Shown piece after piece: positions 24,423 through 32,836 of a DNA stretch of 64,000 nt (its first letter is position 1; each line of letters begins with the position of its first letter). Source of the DNA: Zeimonas sp003577305. GTDB taxonomy: Bacteria; Pseudomonadota; Gammaproteobacteria; Burkholderiales; Burkholderiaceae_E. The notes under the pieces were generated by a model. It was not told the DNA's origin, did no database searches, and was given only the letters and a program-made list of their open reading frames with translations. The position numbers and the translations under genes are program-made. The stretch covers positions 1 to 64,000 of the forward strand of contig SZOX01000005.1 in the NCBI GenBank assembly GCA_030263385.1, read 5' to 3'.

Positions 24423-25330
24423 ACCCGGTCATTCTGGCGATGCCGGGTAACGAGCGCGTGGCCGATGCGCTTGCCGCTGTGCTCGGCTTCGATCGAGGCG
24501 CTGCCAGCGTGCGACGTTTTCCGGACGGTGAATCGCACGTCCGGGTGGAGTCTCCGCTCGAGCATCGCCATGCGCTGATCGTATGCACGCTCGACCGACC
24601 GGACGACAAGCTCGTGGCGCTGCTGCTGCTTGCCTCAGCGGCGCGCGACAGCGGGGCGCGCTCGGTCGGCCTGGTGGCGCCGTACCTTGCCTATATGCGC
24701 CAGGACCACCGCTTTCACCCTGGCGAAACGATCAGTGCACGACATTTTGCCGAATGGATTTCGCGCCGGTTCGACTGGCTCGTTACGGTCGATCCGCACC
24801 TGCATCGGATCAAGGAGCTGTCTGAGGTATACACGATCCCGACTCGCGTCGTGCATGCTGCCGACAGCATTGCCCGCTGGGTCGATTCCGAGGTCGAGCG
24901 GCCCCTTCTCGTCGGTCCCGACGAGGAAAGCAATCAGTGGGTGGCCGATGTCGCGCAGCGCGCCGGCGTGCCGTTCACCGTGCTCGAGAAGACGCGTCGC
25001 GGCGATCGCGACGTGGAGGTGTCGGTGCCGGATGTCGCCCGATGGCGCAGCCACACCCCGGTGCTGGTCGACGACATCGTGTCGACCGCCCGGACGATGA
25101 TCGAAACGGTTCGCCACCTGCGGCAGGCGATGACTGAGCCGCCCGTGTGCGTGGGCGTTCACGCGATCTTCGCCGGCGCTGCGTTCGACGACCTCAGGCG
25201 CGCTGGCGCAGGAACGATCGTCAGTTGCGACACGATCGCCCATCCGTCGAATCGCATCGAACTCAGTGCTGCGATCGCCGACGGCGTGCGCGCTCTGATG
25301 CCGACCTCGTTCCGGGAGATCTCGCCATGA
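24419..25330 (+). CDS. Ribose-phosphate pyrophosphokinase (PRPP synthase) family
   Basis: Protein of 303 residues, near the usual 300-320. Seen motifs are 'RRFPDGESHVRVE' (about 32-44), 'APYLAYMRQDHRFHPGETISARHFAEWI' (about 86-114), 'TVDPHLHRI', 'GPDEESNQWVADVA' and the ribose-phosphate loop 'VLVDDIVSTARTMIE' (about 215-229; consensus DDIVSTGGT). It would transfer pyrophosphate from ATP to ribose-5-P. A second, nonessential PRPP synthase fused by overlap to an AMP phosphorylase suggests salvage or recycling of AMP, possibly with ribose-1,5-bisphosphate as link; that is inference. It starts at the ATGA overlap with the phosphorylase and overlaps the DUF5676 gene the same way. Confidence 0.9.
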   Translation: MNPVILAMPGNERVADALAAVLGFDRGAASVRRFPDGESHVRVESPLEHRHALIVCTLDRPDDKLVALLLLASAARDSGARSVGLVAPYLAYMRQDHRFHPGETISARHFAEWISRRFDWLVTVDPHLHRIKELSEVYTIPTRVVHAADSIARWVDSEVERPLLVGPDEESNQWVADVAQRAGVPFTVLEKTRRGDRDVEVSVPDVARWRSHTPVLVDDIVSTARTMIETVRHLRQAMTEPPVCVGVHAIFAGAAFDDLRRAGAGTIVSCDTIAHPSNRIELSAAIADGVRALMPTSFREISP

Positions 25331-25587
25331 CCCCGCTTCGCGCCGGATCCACGCTCGCGATCACGGTCGCAGTCTTCTATTCCGCCTGTGCGTTGATCTG
25401 GGCACTGGCGCCACAAGCCTCGCTGACGTGGATGAACAGCCTTTTCCACGGGCTCGACTTCACGACCATGATGCGGCCGCGCGCGTTCACCTGGGGCGGC
25501 TTTCTCGCTGCAATCGTCGTCCTGGCGATCTCGGGGTTCGCGCTCGGCGCCTTCTACAACTGGCTGGCTTCGCGGCTGAATGTGTAG
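25327..25587 (+). CDS. DUF5676 small membrane protein
   Basis: Protein of 86 residues with two membrane helices ('STLAITVAVFYSACALIWALAP' and 'FTWGGFLAAIVVLAISGFALGAFYNWLA'). The middle part 'SLTWMNSLFHGLDFTTMMRP' is typical of DUF5676. Its ATG overlaps the PRPP synthase stop by four bases. This family is frequent in metal-resistance and stress islands; no biochemical role is known. Confidence 0.82.
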   Translation: MTPLRAGSTLAITVAVFYSACALIWALAPQASLTWMNSLFHGLDFTTMMRPRAFTWGGFLAAIVVLAISGFALGAFYNWLASRLNV

Positions 25588-25608
25588 CCGCCGCGGGGCG
25601 CCTGGAAT

Positions 25609-27252
25609 GTGCGAATGAATGCGGGCGAACTGGCCCGCCTTCGGGAGATCGCGCGGGTAGCGGTCGCCAAAGGTTGGGGACACTACGCCGAGCAACTCGG
25701 CTTCCGGGCCGACCGAGGCGATCGCTCCTCGAGGTCGGCAAGCGACGCAACCCGCCTGCGCGAGGCGCTCGAGGAGCTGGGGCCGACTTTCGTCAAGTTC
25801 GGCCAGATGCTCTCGCAGCGCGAGGATCTCTTCCCGGACGCGTTCGTGGCGGAGTTGCGCGGGCTGCAGGACCGAGTCGGATCGTTCCCGGCCGAGGTTT
25901 CAAGACGGATCATCGAAGACGAGACCGGGCGCACGATCGGCGAGTTGTTTAGCCGTTTCAAGGACGAACCGATGGCTGCGGCATCGATGGCGCAGGTGCA
26001 CTGCGCAGTGCTGCCCGACGGAACGGACGTGATCGTCAAGGTGCAGCGCCCCGATCTCGAGCGGACCGTCGAGGCCGACATTGCCGTCCTGAAGCGCCTC
26101 GTGCGTATGCTCTCCGGATTGCTTCCCGCTCTTCGCGCACTGAATCTTGCGGAGCTGGTGGACGAGTTCTCCGTCACGCTGCGGGGCGAGCTGGACTTCG
26201 AGCAGGAAGCGCGCAATGCCGAGCGCTTCGCGGAGCTCAACCGCGACGAACCTCTCGTGTACGTGCCCCGGATTTTCTGGCACGCCACCACCCGTCGCGT
26301 GCTCACGATGGAGCACAGCACCGGTCAGCGAGCCGATGCGCCTCACGGCGCGAGCGAGGACCCGCGCGCCCTGGCGCAGTCGCTCATGCGCGTCTTTCTG
26401 GCTCAGGTCTTCGAGCAGGGCGTCTTCCATGCGGACCCGCATCCGGGGAACGTCTTCGTTCTGCCCGATGGTCGGCTGTGCTTTCATGATTTCGGTGCGA
26501 TCGGCGAGTTGTCGCCCCGCGTGCAAGAGAGCCTGCGGCAGCTGTTTCTCGCTGTGATGGCGCGCGATCCGGATTGGGTGGCAAGCGCCTATATCGGCAT
26601 GGGGGGTGCCAGCGCCGAACTGGACCGCGCAGCATTCGTCAGCGACCTCTCCGCTGCGCTCGATCGCTACTATCGCGCCTCGGGAGCGGGGCGCCATTCG
26701 TTCGGCGCCATCATTCACGAGTTCATTGGGCTGGGTCGCAGGCATCATATCCGGCTGTTGCGCGAGACGACGCTGCTGATGCGCGCGTTCGCGGAGCTGG
26801 AAAGCCTCGTTCAGCGGCTCGATCCGCAGTTCAGTTCGCTTGCGGCCTTCCAGGCGTATAGCGGCCGACTCGTCGCGCGCGCGTTGCGGCCCGAAGCCGG
26901 CGCAGCGCAGTTTGCGAAGTTGTACCGGTCGCTCGTGACGGTCCGCGAACTTACCGATGAGGCGCCGATCGCACTTCGCCGCCTCGCCGGTCGCCTCGAA
27001 CGCGGCGAACCGCTGTTCGATATTCGCCACCAGAGCGGCCGGTCCGTCGAGCGCCACTTGCTGCAAGCGAGCAATCGGCTCGCCTTCGCGATGATCATCG
27101 CTTCGATCGTCGTCGGCTCGGCGCTTCTTCTCGCGTCCCATGCGGGCCCACATTGGGAAGGCCTCCCGGTGCTCGGCATCGTCGGCTTCGTTGCTGCCGC
27201 TGCGCTGGGCCTTGCGTGGGCAGTGCTCGCTCTGCGTTCGAGAGAGCTCTGA
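25609..27252 (+). CDS. ABC1/UbiB-family atypical kinase
   Basis: Protein of 547 residues (GTG 25609, or ATG 25615). It has the UbiB/AarF/ABC1 signature 'GPTFVKFGQMLSQREDLFPD' (the KxGQ motif), the Ala-rich loop 'PMAAASMAQVHCAVLPDGTDVIVKVQRP' and the catalytic/metal-binding 'GVFHADPHPGNVFVLPDGRLCFHDFGAIGELS'. Two C-terminal membrane helices (about 487-508 and 515-540) anchor it. The family acts as an ATPase/kinase needed for ubiquinone biosynthesis or export. As the last gene of the nine-gene run with an orphan Rieske protein, a role in keeping the quinone pool is plausible. The housekeeping ubiB would be elsewhere. Confidence 0.9.
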   Translation: MRMNAGELARLREIARVAVAKGWGHYAEQLGFRADRGDRSSRSASDATRLREALEELGPTFVKFGQMLSQREDLFPDAFVAELRGLQDRVGSFPAEVSRRIIEDETGRTIGELFSRFKDEPMAAASMAQVHCAVLPDGTDVIVKVQRPDLERTVEADIAVLKRLVRMLSGLLPALRALNLAELVDEFSVTLRGELDFEQEARNAERFAELNRDEPLVYVPRIFWHATTRRVLTMEHSTGQRADAPHGASEDPRALAQSLMRVFLAQVFEQGVFHADPHPGNVFVLPDGRLCFHDFGAIGELSPRVQESLRQLFLAVMARDPDWVASAYIGMGGASAELDRAAFVSDLSAALDRYYRASGAGRHSFGAIIHEFIGLGRRHHIRLLRETTLLMRAFAELESLVQRLDPQFSSLAAFQAYSGRLVARALRPEAGAAQFAKLYRSLVTVRELTDEAPIALRRLAGRLERGEPLFDIRHQSGRSVERHLLQASNRLAFAMIIASIVVGSALLLASHAGPHWEGLPVLGIVGFVAAAALGLAWAVLALRSREL

Positions 27253-27280
27253 ATGCCTGGCGCAGCGACCGAAGCGCTAT

Positions 27281-27616
27281 TCAGGAGCCGAGTGCGTGCA
27301 CCGGTCCGTAGACGCGGTGTTTCGCCTCATGCTCGCCCCTGCTTTGGCCGGCAGCGGCGCGCTGTACCTGCTCGCGGGTCAACGTCGATGCGATCGGCTT
27401 CTCCGCGCCCGGAAACTCGAACGAGAGCGGAATACTCCCCGCGTTCTGCGCAGCCTGCAAATCGGCGATCACTTGCGCGCGCGTCGTCTTGCTCGGGGTC
27501 ACATGGACGAACTGGTAGCCGATCTCGTTGTTCACGAACTCGACGCCGCTATCGGCGAAGGCGGGCACGCTCACCGACAACACCGCTGCGGCGAACAACA
27601 AGGCTTTCGAGGACAT
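27281..27616 (-). CDS. DUF4148 secreted protein, copy 1
   Basis: Protein of 111 residues. The signal peptide 'MSSKALLFAAAVLSVSVPAFA' is followed by a DUF4148 region ('GYQFVHVTPSKTTRAQVIADLQAAQNAGSIPLSFEFPG') and a charged helical tail. It is convergent with the UbiB-like gene and has a near-copy at 36033-36368; the two share the first nine residues, 'DSGVEFVNNEIG' and the tail. The upstream sequence (27617-27748) is also closely alike in both copies, including a half copper-box. Periplasmic role unknown; the family is abundant in Burkholderiales. Confidence 0.88.
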   Translation of the reverse strand: MSSKALLFAAAVLSVSVPAFADSGVEFVNNEIGYQFVHVTPSKTTRAQVIADLQAAQNAGSIPLSFEFPGAEKPIASTLTREQVQRAAAGQSRGEHEAKHRVYGPVHALGS

Positions 27617-27732
27617 TTCGCTACTCCTTTCAGGTTTCGTGGTTCGCAGCGTCTGCTGCTGCGAGCGATGCGTTTTCGTGCATCACGGCTATCACTGTAG
27701 TGATGCATCCCCAACGGCAATGTTTCACGACG

Positions 27733-27748
27733 ATTACATTTCCTTCAG
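27733..27748 (-). promoter_or_regulatory. Copper-box-like half site upstream of DUF4148 copy 1
   Basis: Read on the minus strand: CTGAAGGAAATGTAAT. The TGTAATC half is that of the copper dyads, while the other half (TGAA) matches the weaker sites at 11462, 29697 and 34084. It is about 117 bases upstream of the DUF4148 start and sits in a block conserved with 36482-36497. It also lies about 55 bases before ftsH on the other strand. Confidence 0.4.
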
Positions 27749-27803
27749 GTAGCTGCCCAACGACCGGATTCAGTTTCGACCGCTGAGCGCGGACAGGTGA
27801 GCC

Positions 27804-29711
27804 ATGGAAAAGAAACAGCAGTTTTCGATCTGGTATTTGTTCGCGGCGTTGCTGCTGATCGTCGCGCTGCAGGACTATCTCGCGCCGCCGCACGTCGACA
27901 ATCTGCCCTACAGCGATTTCAAGTCGTTCCTGCGCTCGGGGAAGATCACGGAGGTTGCGCTCGGCGAGGCCGTGATCACGGGAACGCTCTCGAACGACGG
28001 CGCTGGGGAAGATCTGTCGCCCAAGACCGCCGAGCGCCTTGCAACGCTATCGAAAGGACCGCACCCGTTCACCACGGTGCGGGTGGATGACCGTGCGCTG
28101 GTGGGCGACCTGGAAGCGGCGAAAGTACCGTTTGCGGGTCGTGTCGAAAGCAAGTGGCTGCCTGCGCTCCTTTCCTGGGTGATTCCGGCGCTCGTCTTCT
28201 TTGCCCTGTGGAGCTTCCTCATCAAACGCATGGCCGGCTCGCAAGGCATGGGGGGATTCATGTCGGTCGGCAAGAGCAAGGCCAAGGTGTACATGGAGAC
28301 CGATACCAAAGTTACATTCGACGACGTGGCAGGGGTGGACGAAGCGAAGGAGGAACTGCAGGAAGTAATCGGCTTTCTCAAGGATCCCGCGCGGTACGGG
28401 CGCTTGGGCGGTCGCGTTCCCAAGGGCGTTCTGCTCGTGGGTCCACCGGGCACCGGCAAGACGCTTCTCGCGCGCGCCGTGGCCGGGCAGGCCGGTGTGC
28501 CGTTCTTCTCGATCAGTGGCTCGGAATTCGTCGAGATGTTCGTAGGCGTGGGCGCAGCACGGGTTCGCGATCTGTTCGAGCAGGCGCGCAAGCAGGCCCC
28601 GGCCATCATCTTCATCGACGAACTCGACGCGCTGGGGCGCGCGCGTGGCGCTTACCCGATGGGTGGGCACGACGAGAAGGAACAGACGCTCAACCAGCTC
28701 CTCTCGGAGATGGATGGATTCGACACGAGTGCGGGGGTCGTGCTGCTCGCCGCCACCAACCGTCCCGAGATACTTGATCCGGCACTGTTGCGAGCAGGTC
28801 GCTTCGACCGCCAGGTGCTCGTCGACCGACCCGACCGCAAGGGTCGCGTGCAGATCCTCGACGTGCACCTGAAGAAGGTGAAACTCGCCTCCGACGCCGA
28901 TCCGGAGAAGATCGCCGCGCTCACACCGGGCTTCAGCGGCGCGGATCTGGCCAATCTCGTCAACGAAGCGGCGCTACTCGCTACGCGACGAGGTGCAGAT
29001 GCGGCAGGACTCGACGATTTCACGGCGGCGATCGAGCGTATTGTCGCCGGCCTCGAGAAACGAAACCGGCTGCTGAACCCGCTCGAGCGCAAGGTTGTCG
29101 CATACCACGAGATGGGGCATGCACTCGTCGCCCTCTCGCTGCCCGGGGTGGACCGGGTGCACAAGATCTCCATCATTCCACGCGGTATCGGCGCGCTGGG
29201 TTACACCATTCAGCGACCCACCGAGGACCGGTTTCTCATGACGCGCGAGGAGCTCGAGAGCAAGATGGCGGTCCTGCTCGGCGGGCGCGCCTCCGAGCAT
29301 CTGGCCTTCGGCCATCTTTCGACCGGAGCGGCGGACGATCTGGCAAAGGCCACCGACATTGCCCGAAGCATGGTCATGCGTTATGGCATGGAAGCGAAGC
29401 TCGGGCACGTATCGTACGAAGGGGAAGGCTCCCGCTTCCTGGACGTTCCGCAGGCGATGAATCGCAGACACGAGTTCAGCGAGGAGGTTGCGCGGGAGAT
29501 CGACCGTGCCGTCAAGGCGATTCTCGATGCGGCGTTCGAGAACGCGACGCAGGTTCTTGCCGAGCAGCGGTCGATTCTCGACCGTGGTGCGGCCCTGCTG
29601 CTCGAGAAGGAGACGCTGAACGAAGAAAATCTGCGCGAGTTGACGGGCGCAGCCGGTTCTCGCGAGAGCGCGGAGCAGCCTGTACGCGTCGCCGACGTGA
29701 CTCAAATGTAA
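27804..29711 (+). CDS. ftsH: Accessory ATP-dependent zinc metalloprotease FtsH
   Basis: Protein of 635 residues, full FtsH length. Two membrane helices (about 10-27 and 121-142) bracket a small periplasmic domain. The AAA module has Walker A 'GPPGTGKT' (about 213-220), Walker B 'IIFIDELDALG' and the second region of homology 'ATNRPEILDPALLRAGRFDRQ'. The protease zinc site is 'HEMGH' (about 435-439; the usual form is HEAGH, still HExxH), with the third acidic ligand in the following helix ('STGAADDLAKATDIA'). It degrades damaged membrane and some cytosolic proteins. Lying in an accessory cluster, it is probably an extra copy for stress, beside the chromosomal essential one. Confidence 0.94.
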   Translation: MEKKQQFSIWYLFAALLLIVALQDYLAPPHVDNLPYSDFKSFLRSGKITEVALGEAVITGTLSNDGAGEDLSPKTAERLATLSKGPHPFTTVRVDDRALVGDLEAAKVPFAGRVESKWLPALLSWVIPALVFFALWSFLIKRMAGSQGMGGFMSVGKSKAKVYMETDTKVTFDDVAGVDEAKEELQEVIGFLKDPARYGRLGGRVPKGVLLVGPPGTGKTLLARAVAGQAGVPFFSISGSEFVEMFVGVGAARVRDLFEQARKQAPAIIFIDELDALGRARGAYPMGGHDEKEQTLNQLLSEMDGFDTSAGVVLLAATNRPEILDPALLRAGRFDRQVLVDRPDRKGRVQILDVHLKKVKLASDADPEKIAALTPGFSGADLANLVNEAALLATRRGADAAGLDDFTAAIERIVAGLEKRNRLLNPLERKVVAYHEMGHALVALSLPGVDRVHKISIIPRGIGALGYTIQRPTEDRFLMTREELESKMAVLLGGRASEHLAFGHLSTGAADDLAKATDIARSMVMRYGMEAKLGHVSYEGEGSRFLDVPQAMNRRHEFSEEVAREIDRAVKAILDAAFENATQVLAEQRSILDRGAALLLEKETLNEENLRELTGAAGSRESAEQPVRVADVTQM

Positions 29712-29712
29712 T
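29697..29712 (+). promoter_or_regulatory. Copper-box-like site before secreted peptide 1
   Basis: GTGACTCAAATGTAAT overlaps the ftsH stop codon. It differs from RTTAC-N6-GTAAY at one base of the left half. It lies 112 bases before the ATG at 29825, the same distance as the equivalent site before the paralogue at 34212. Confidence 0.5.
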
Positions 29713-29824
29713 CAGCCGAACATCTTGATGTCGCGCGGGGGAGCGCACCTTGATGACATCGACGCACCGGCGCCGATCCGTTTCGACTCACGGGTCACTC
29801 GAGTCCTCGTTGGAGACACCTCTC

Positions 29825-30184
29825 ATGTCCTCGAAAGCACTTCTGGTTTTGGCCTCGATTGCCCTCAGCGCTCCCGTCCTGGCCGATACCGGCGCAACCT
29901 TCATGGGCGCACGCGACCTCGCGCAAGCGCAGCAACGAAGCGGAATTCAGTACCTGGCGGTCGGTGAAGACTCCGCGTATCCCCCGGAAAACCGGGTACC
30001 CGATTCGGGCAGGACGATGACGCACCGTGGTGCGAACATGCCGGGCGGTCAAGGTGAAATGCCCGATCATCCGCACATGTCGTCATCGCCCGACTCGGGC
30101 AAGCCGATGACGCACCGCGGTGCGAACATGCCGGGCGGTCAAGGTGAAATGCCCGATCATCCGCATCAACAACCGAAACGATAG
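29825..30184 (+). CDS. Secreted His/Met repeat peptide, copy 1
   Basis: Protein of 119 residues. The signal peptide 'MSSKALLVLASIALSAPVLA' is followed by 'DLAQAQQRSGIQYL..AYPPENR' and then two tandem units of 30 residues (starting at 59 and 89). Each unit contains the identical 20-residue module MTHRGANMPGGQGEMPDHPH. Each module has three His and three Met, a likely binding site for copper or another soft metal in the periplasm. A paralogue at 34212 has the same plan. No family recognised. The ATG at 29825 is chosen for the signal peptide; the frame is open upstream. Confidence 0.8.
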   Translation: MSSKALLVLASIALSAPVLADTGATFMGARDLAQAQQRSGIQYLAVGEDSAYPPENRVPDSGRTMTHRGANMPGGQGEMPDHPHMSSSPDSGKPMTHRGANMPGGQGEMPDHPHQQPKR

Positions 30185-30276
30185 ACATCCGAATTGCCGC
30201 CGAACCGGTCGCGCTCAGGTCGAGAACACCCCGCCGAGCGCGCCTCCCGCCAGCATGGCGGCAACCGGGAAGCGGC

Positions 30277-30770
30277 TCAGGCGATCCCGATTTGCACGGG
30301 AGTGGCGTTGCTGAACAGATCGAGGACCGGGCAATGCGCGTCCACGACCTGCTTCAGGCGCTCGAGTCCCCTGCCGAAGCAGTGCTGTCGAAGCTCACCG
30401 ATCCGGTAATTTTCTGGAACCCTGGCCGAACCCCGCTGCTCGCGCCGAAGAAGCCGCGTAGATCCAGCTCGCCCTCGAGCTTGACCGACACGTCGTCGAG
30501 CGGAATACCGAGTGCATCGGCATGCAGCCGGTATGTGATCTCCTGGCATGTCGCCAGCGCTGCCAGCGCGTACTCGACGGGGTTCGGTGCCCTGTCGTTG
30601 CCTCCCAGGGCGGGTGGTTCGTCGACCTCGACGCAGAATCCACGAATGTCTACTGTCCGGTGCAGTCCGTCCTTTCCCTGGCTGGTGACACTGAAACGGG
30701 TGGTGGCCTGTATGCCTTCCTTGGCGAGCGCTGAGCGGGTATCGGCGAACAGTTTCGAGAAGACGGCCAT
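30277..30770 (-). pseudogene. OsmC-family peroxiredoxin gene with a frameshift
   Basis: From the ATG at 30770 (MAVFSKLFADTRSAL) the frame follows the OsmC/Ohr fold: 'CVEVDEPPALGGNDRAPNPVEYALAALATCQEITYRLHADALG' with the reactive Cys in 'ATCQE'. After 'ITGSVSFDSTASAGD' it stops at 30354. The next frame continues directly with 'LERLKQVVDAHCPVLDLFSNATPVQIGIA', the normal OsmC C-terminus with the second Cys, ending at 30277. A single-base loss near 30368 explains this. OsmC proteins reduce organic hydroperoxides. It is either a recent pseudogene or a sequencing error. Confidence 0.82.
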
Positions 30771-30957
30771 CGAGTGGTCCTTTCCTGGAGGTGAACGGGG
30801 TACGGCGCCGTGCCGGACTCGAGCGTCGGGCGACACCGAAGTCTCCGACGATTCTAGGAGGGTTGCCGCGGTTGCCGAACGAAGAGTGAATTTCGGTTGA
30901 GCATATTCAGTTCGCGTCTATCCGTTTCCCGGAAACGGATTTCATCCGCAAGGCGCG

Positions 30958-31351
30958 CTACGTCGCCGGACCGCGCGTTTCGAGAGGGAAGACCTCCGTG
31001 GTGTCGCTTCGAAGCACGCGCGTCAGCACCCATGCGTGGACCACGCGGCACGACGTCGAGCCGTGAGACGAACGACGATCGTAGTAGTCGACGTTGTGGG
31101 TTATCGTCTCGTGCGCCAGCTCGTATCCGAGGCGCCCGAAGAGCTCGTCGAAGCTCGTCGGCTGAAAACAGGTAGAACAGCATGATAACGTCGGCCTGCT
31201 TCGACGCCTTGTAGCGATTCGCGCTGTCGTTCTCCGCTTCGAGTATGAGCTCCAGGCGCTGGATGTTTCCGTAGCGCAGACGGTAACGTTCCCAGTCCAG
31301 CTCCTCCAGGCGCTCGTAGCCTTCGAACTGACCGATGATGCCGTCATCATG
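30958..31351 (-). pseudogene. GH65-type glycoside phosphorylase/hydrolase relic
   Basis: The first frame gives 'DGIIGQFEGYERLEELDWERYRLRYGNIQRLELILEAENDSANRYKASKQADVIMLFYLFSADEL', very like the catalytic-core end of GH65 maltose/kojibiose/trehalose phosphorylases ('RYKASKQADV' is characteristic). The next frame carries on with 'FGRLGYELAHETITHNVDYYDRRSSHGST' and 'VVHAWVLTRVLRSD'. The first 500 or so residues and the C-terminal jelly-roll are absent. It lies between the OsmC pseudogene and type II GAPDH. Confidence 0.75.
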
Positions 31352-31567
31352 GGCTGTTGGCTCGCACCTGCCGCCGAAGTTCCGTGCACTCCGGATCCAG
31401 GAAATGCTGGCTGTGACAGATGCGAGCAAGCAAATGCTGGAGGCGCTGGTGCGCGGGCAGCATGATGTGGTCGCCCGGAACGCGGAAGGCATCCGCGACA
31501 GTTTCGATTTGACGGCGGGCGCGTTAGCACGCTGTTTAAATTCGCCCGCAAAAACTCGCCCCCCGCG

Positions 31568-32608
31568 TCATCGCGGCAGCTTCCCGATTCCCATGGCGGC
31601 GTCCGTCCTGGTGATGGAGACCTTCGCCTCACTCTCGGCTTGCGTCAAGGCGCGGATCGCATCAATGGTTTCGGGCACCACGATCGCCTGGTTGTCCACC
31701 ATGTAGGCGTAGAAGAGTTCGTTGCCCTGGACTCGCAACATGTCTTCCCATAGCGCGACTTCGTACAGATCCGCGCGCGGCCGGCCGGCGTCCGACATGA
31801 ACTCCTTCACCGTGTTGAGCGCGGAGAGCCCGTCCGAGTAGCGGATGAACTTGATGCGCGACGACGCGCTGAAAGCATTGAGCACTTCTTCCTTCGAGGC
31901 GGGTCGGGTCATCTCGACCACCCAGTAGTGCAGGTGAGCGAGCGTCTCGGGCACCTTCACCGCCATGGTCACGACGTCGAGATCGGGGTCTACCGCCTGC
32001 GCGTCCGGTCCCTGGTGGCTCGGGATGTCCTCCTCGGGAACCAAGGTGTTCATGATCCCGCCCTGATGACTCTCCCATGGGTCGGTGGCGCGTCGCAGCA
32101 GCGTACCTCTCGCCTTGCGCAAGAGCCCCGCGCTCTTGAGCGAGGTGAGCGTCCTCACGACCGAGGTGGTGTTGCACGAGACCACGCGCGTGGATTCGCG
32201 GCCGAGCGCGCTGGCGTAATTCGATTCCGCTACGAAAGAGTGCCCCGTGACCGAATGCTTCTCTCCACCCTGGACGATAAATTTGATACCGCGCGCACGG
32301 TACGTCTCGACGTTCGTCGCCGCAACTTTCTTCGGCGTACAGTCGACCACGACGTCTACATCGTCCAGCAACGACTCGAGCGTACCCGCCACGGCCAAGC
32401 CTGCGTTGCGCATCGCTTCGACCTGCTCCCTGGCAGGGCCGTACAAGGCGAAACCGCGTTGGAGGGCGACGCGCGGCCGCCAGTCGCTGGCGACATCCAC
32501 AACGCCGACCAGCCGCATGTCCTCCTGCTTCGCCACTGCCTCGGCTACACGCTTGCCGATCACGCCGTACCCGTTTACCGCAACGCGGATTTCCGTTCGT
32601 GATGTCAT
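31568..32608 (-). CDS. Type II (archaeal-type) glyceraldehyde-3-phosphate dehydrogenase
   Basis: Protein of 346 residues. The N-terminal Rossmann motif is 'VAVNGYGVIGKRVAEAV' (about 9-25). The catalytic Cys is in 'VVSCNTTSVVRTL' (C145), where type I enzymes have SCTTNC. Also typical are 'VDCTPKKVAATN', 'VQGGEKH' and 'GPDAQAVDPDLDVVTMAVKVPETLAHLHYW'. It oxidises glyceraldehyde-3-P with NAD(P) and phosphate (EC 1.2.1.59 group). In bacteria it is rare and accessory. Glyceraldehyde-3-P is a product of phosphoketolase, so this enzyme could work with the protein at 18360. No overlap with neighbours; its own promoter lies in 32609-32836. Confidence 0.92.
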   Translation of the reverse strand: MTSRTEIRVAVNGYGVIGKRVAEAVAKQEDMRLVGVVDVASDWRPRVALQRGFALYGPAREQVEAMRNAGLAVAGTLESLLDDVDVVVDCTPKKVAATNVETYRARGIKFIVQGGEKHSVTGHSFVAESNYASALGRESTRVVSCNTTSVVRTLTSLKSAGLLRKARGTLLRRATDPWESHQGGIMNTLVPEEDIPSHQGPDAQAVDPDLDVVTMAVKVPETLAHLHYWVVEMTRPASKEEVLNAFSASSRIKFIRYSDGLSALNTVKEFMSDAGRPRADLYEVALWEDMLRVQGNELFYAYMVDNQAIVVPETIDAIRALTQAESEAKVSITRTDAAMGIGKLPR

Positions 32609-32836
32609 AGCCCGTCTCCTCGGAGATGCTGAAGGAATATGCTAAAGCCATTGGCGCGCCTACCAGTCGATGGATTCCGGGGCGCGCGGCGGCCATGTCC
32701 TCCGTCTTCAGACATGCGCGCGTACACGCGCGCATGCGTGCCTGATGGAGTATGAGTGCCAGACATGGATCGAAAGAACTGAGAGGCCGCCAGCGACGGC
32801 CTGAACCGTTTGAACCGCCGGAATGCGGATCGGCGA

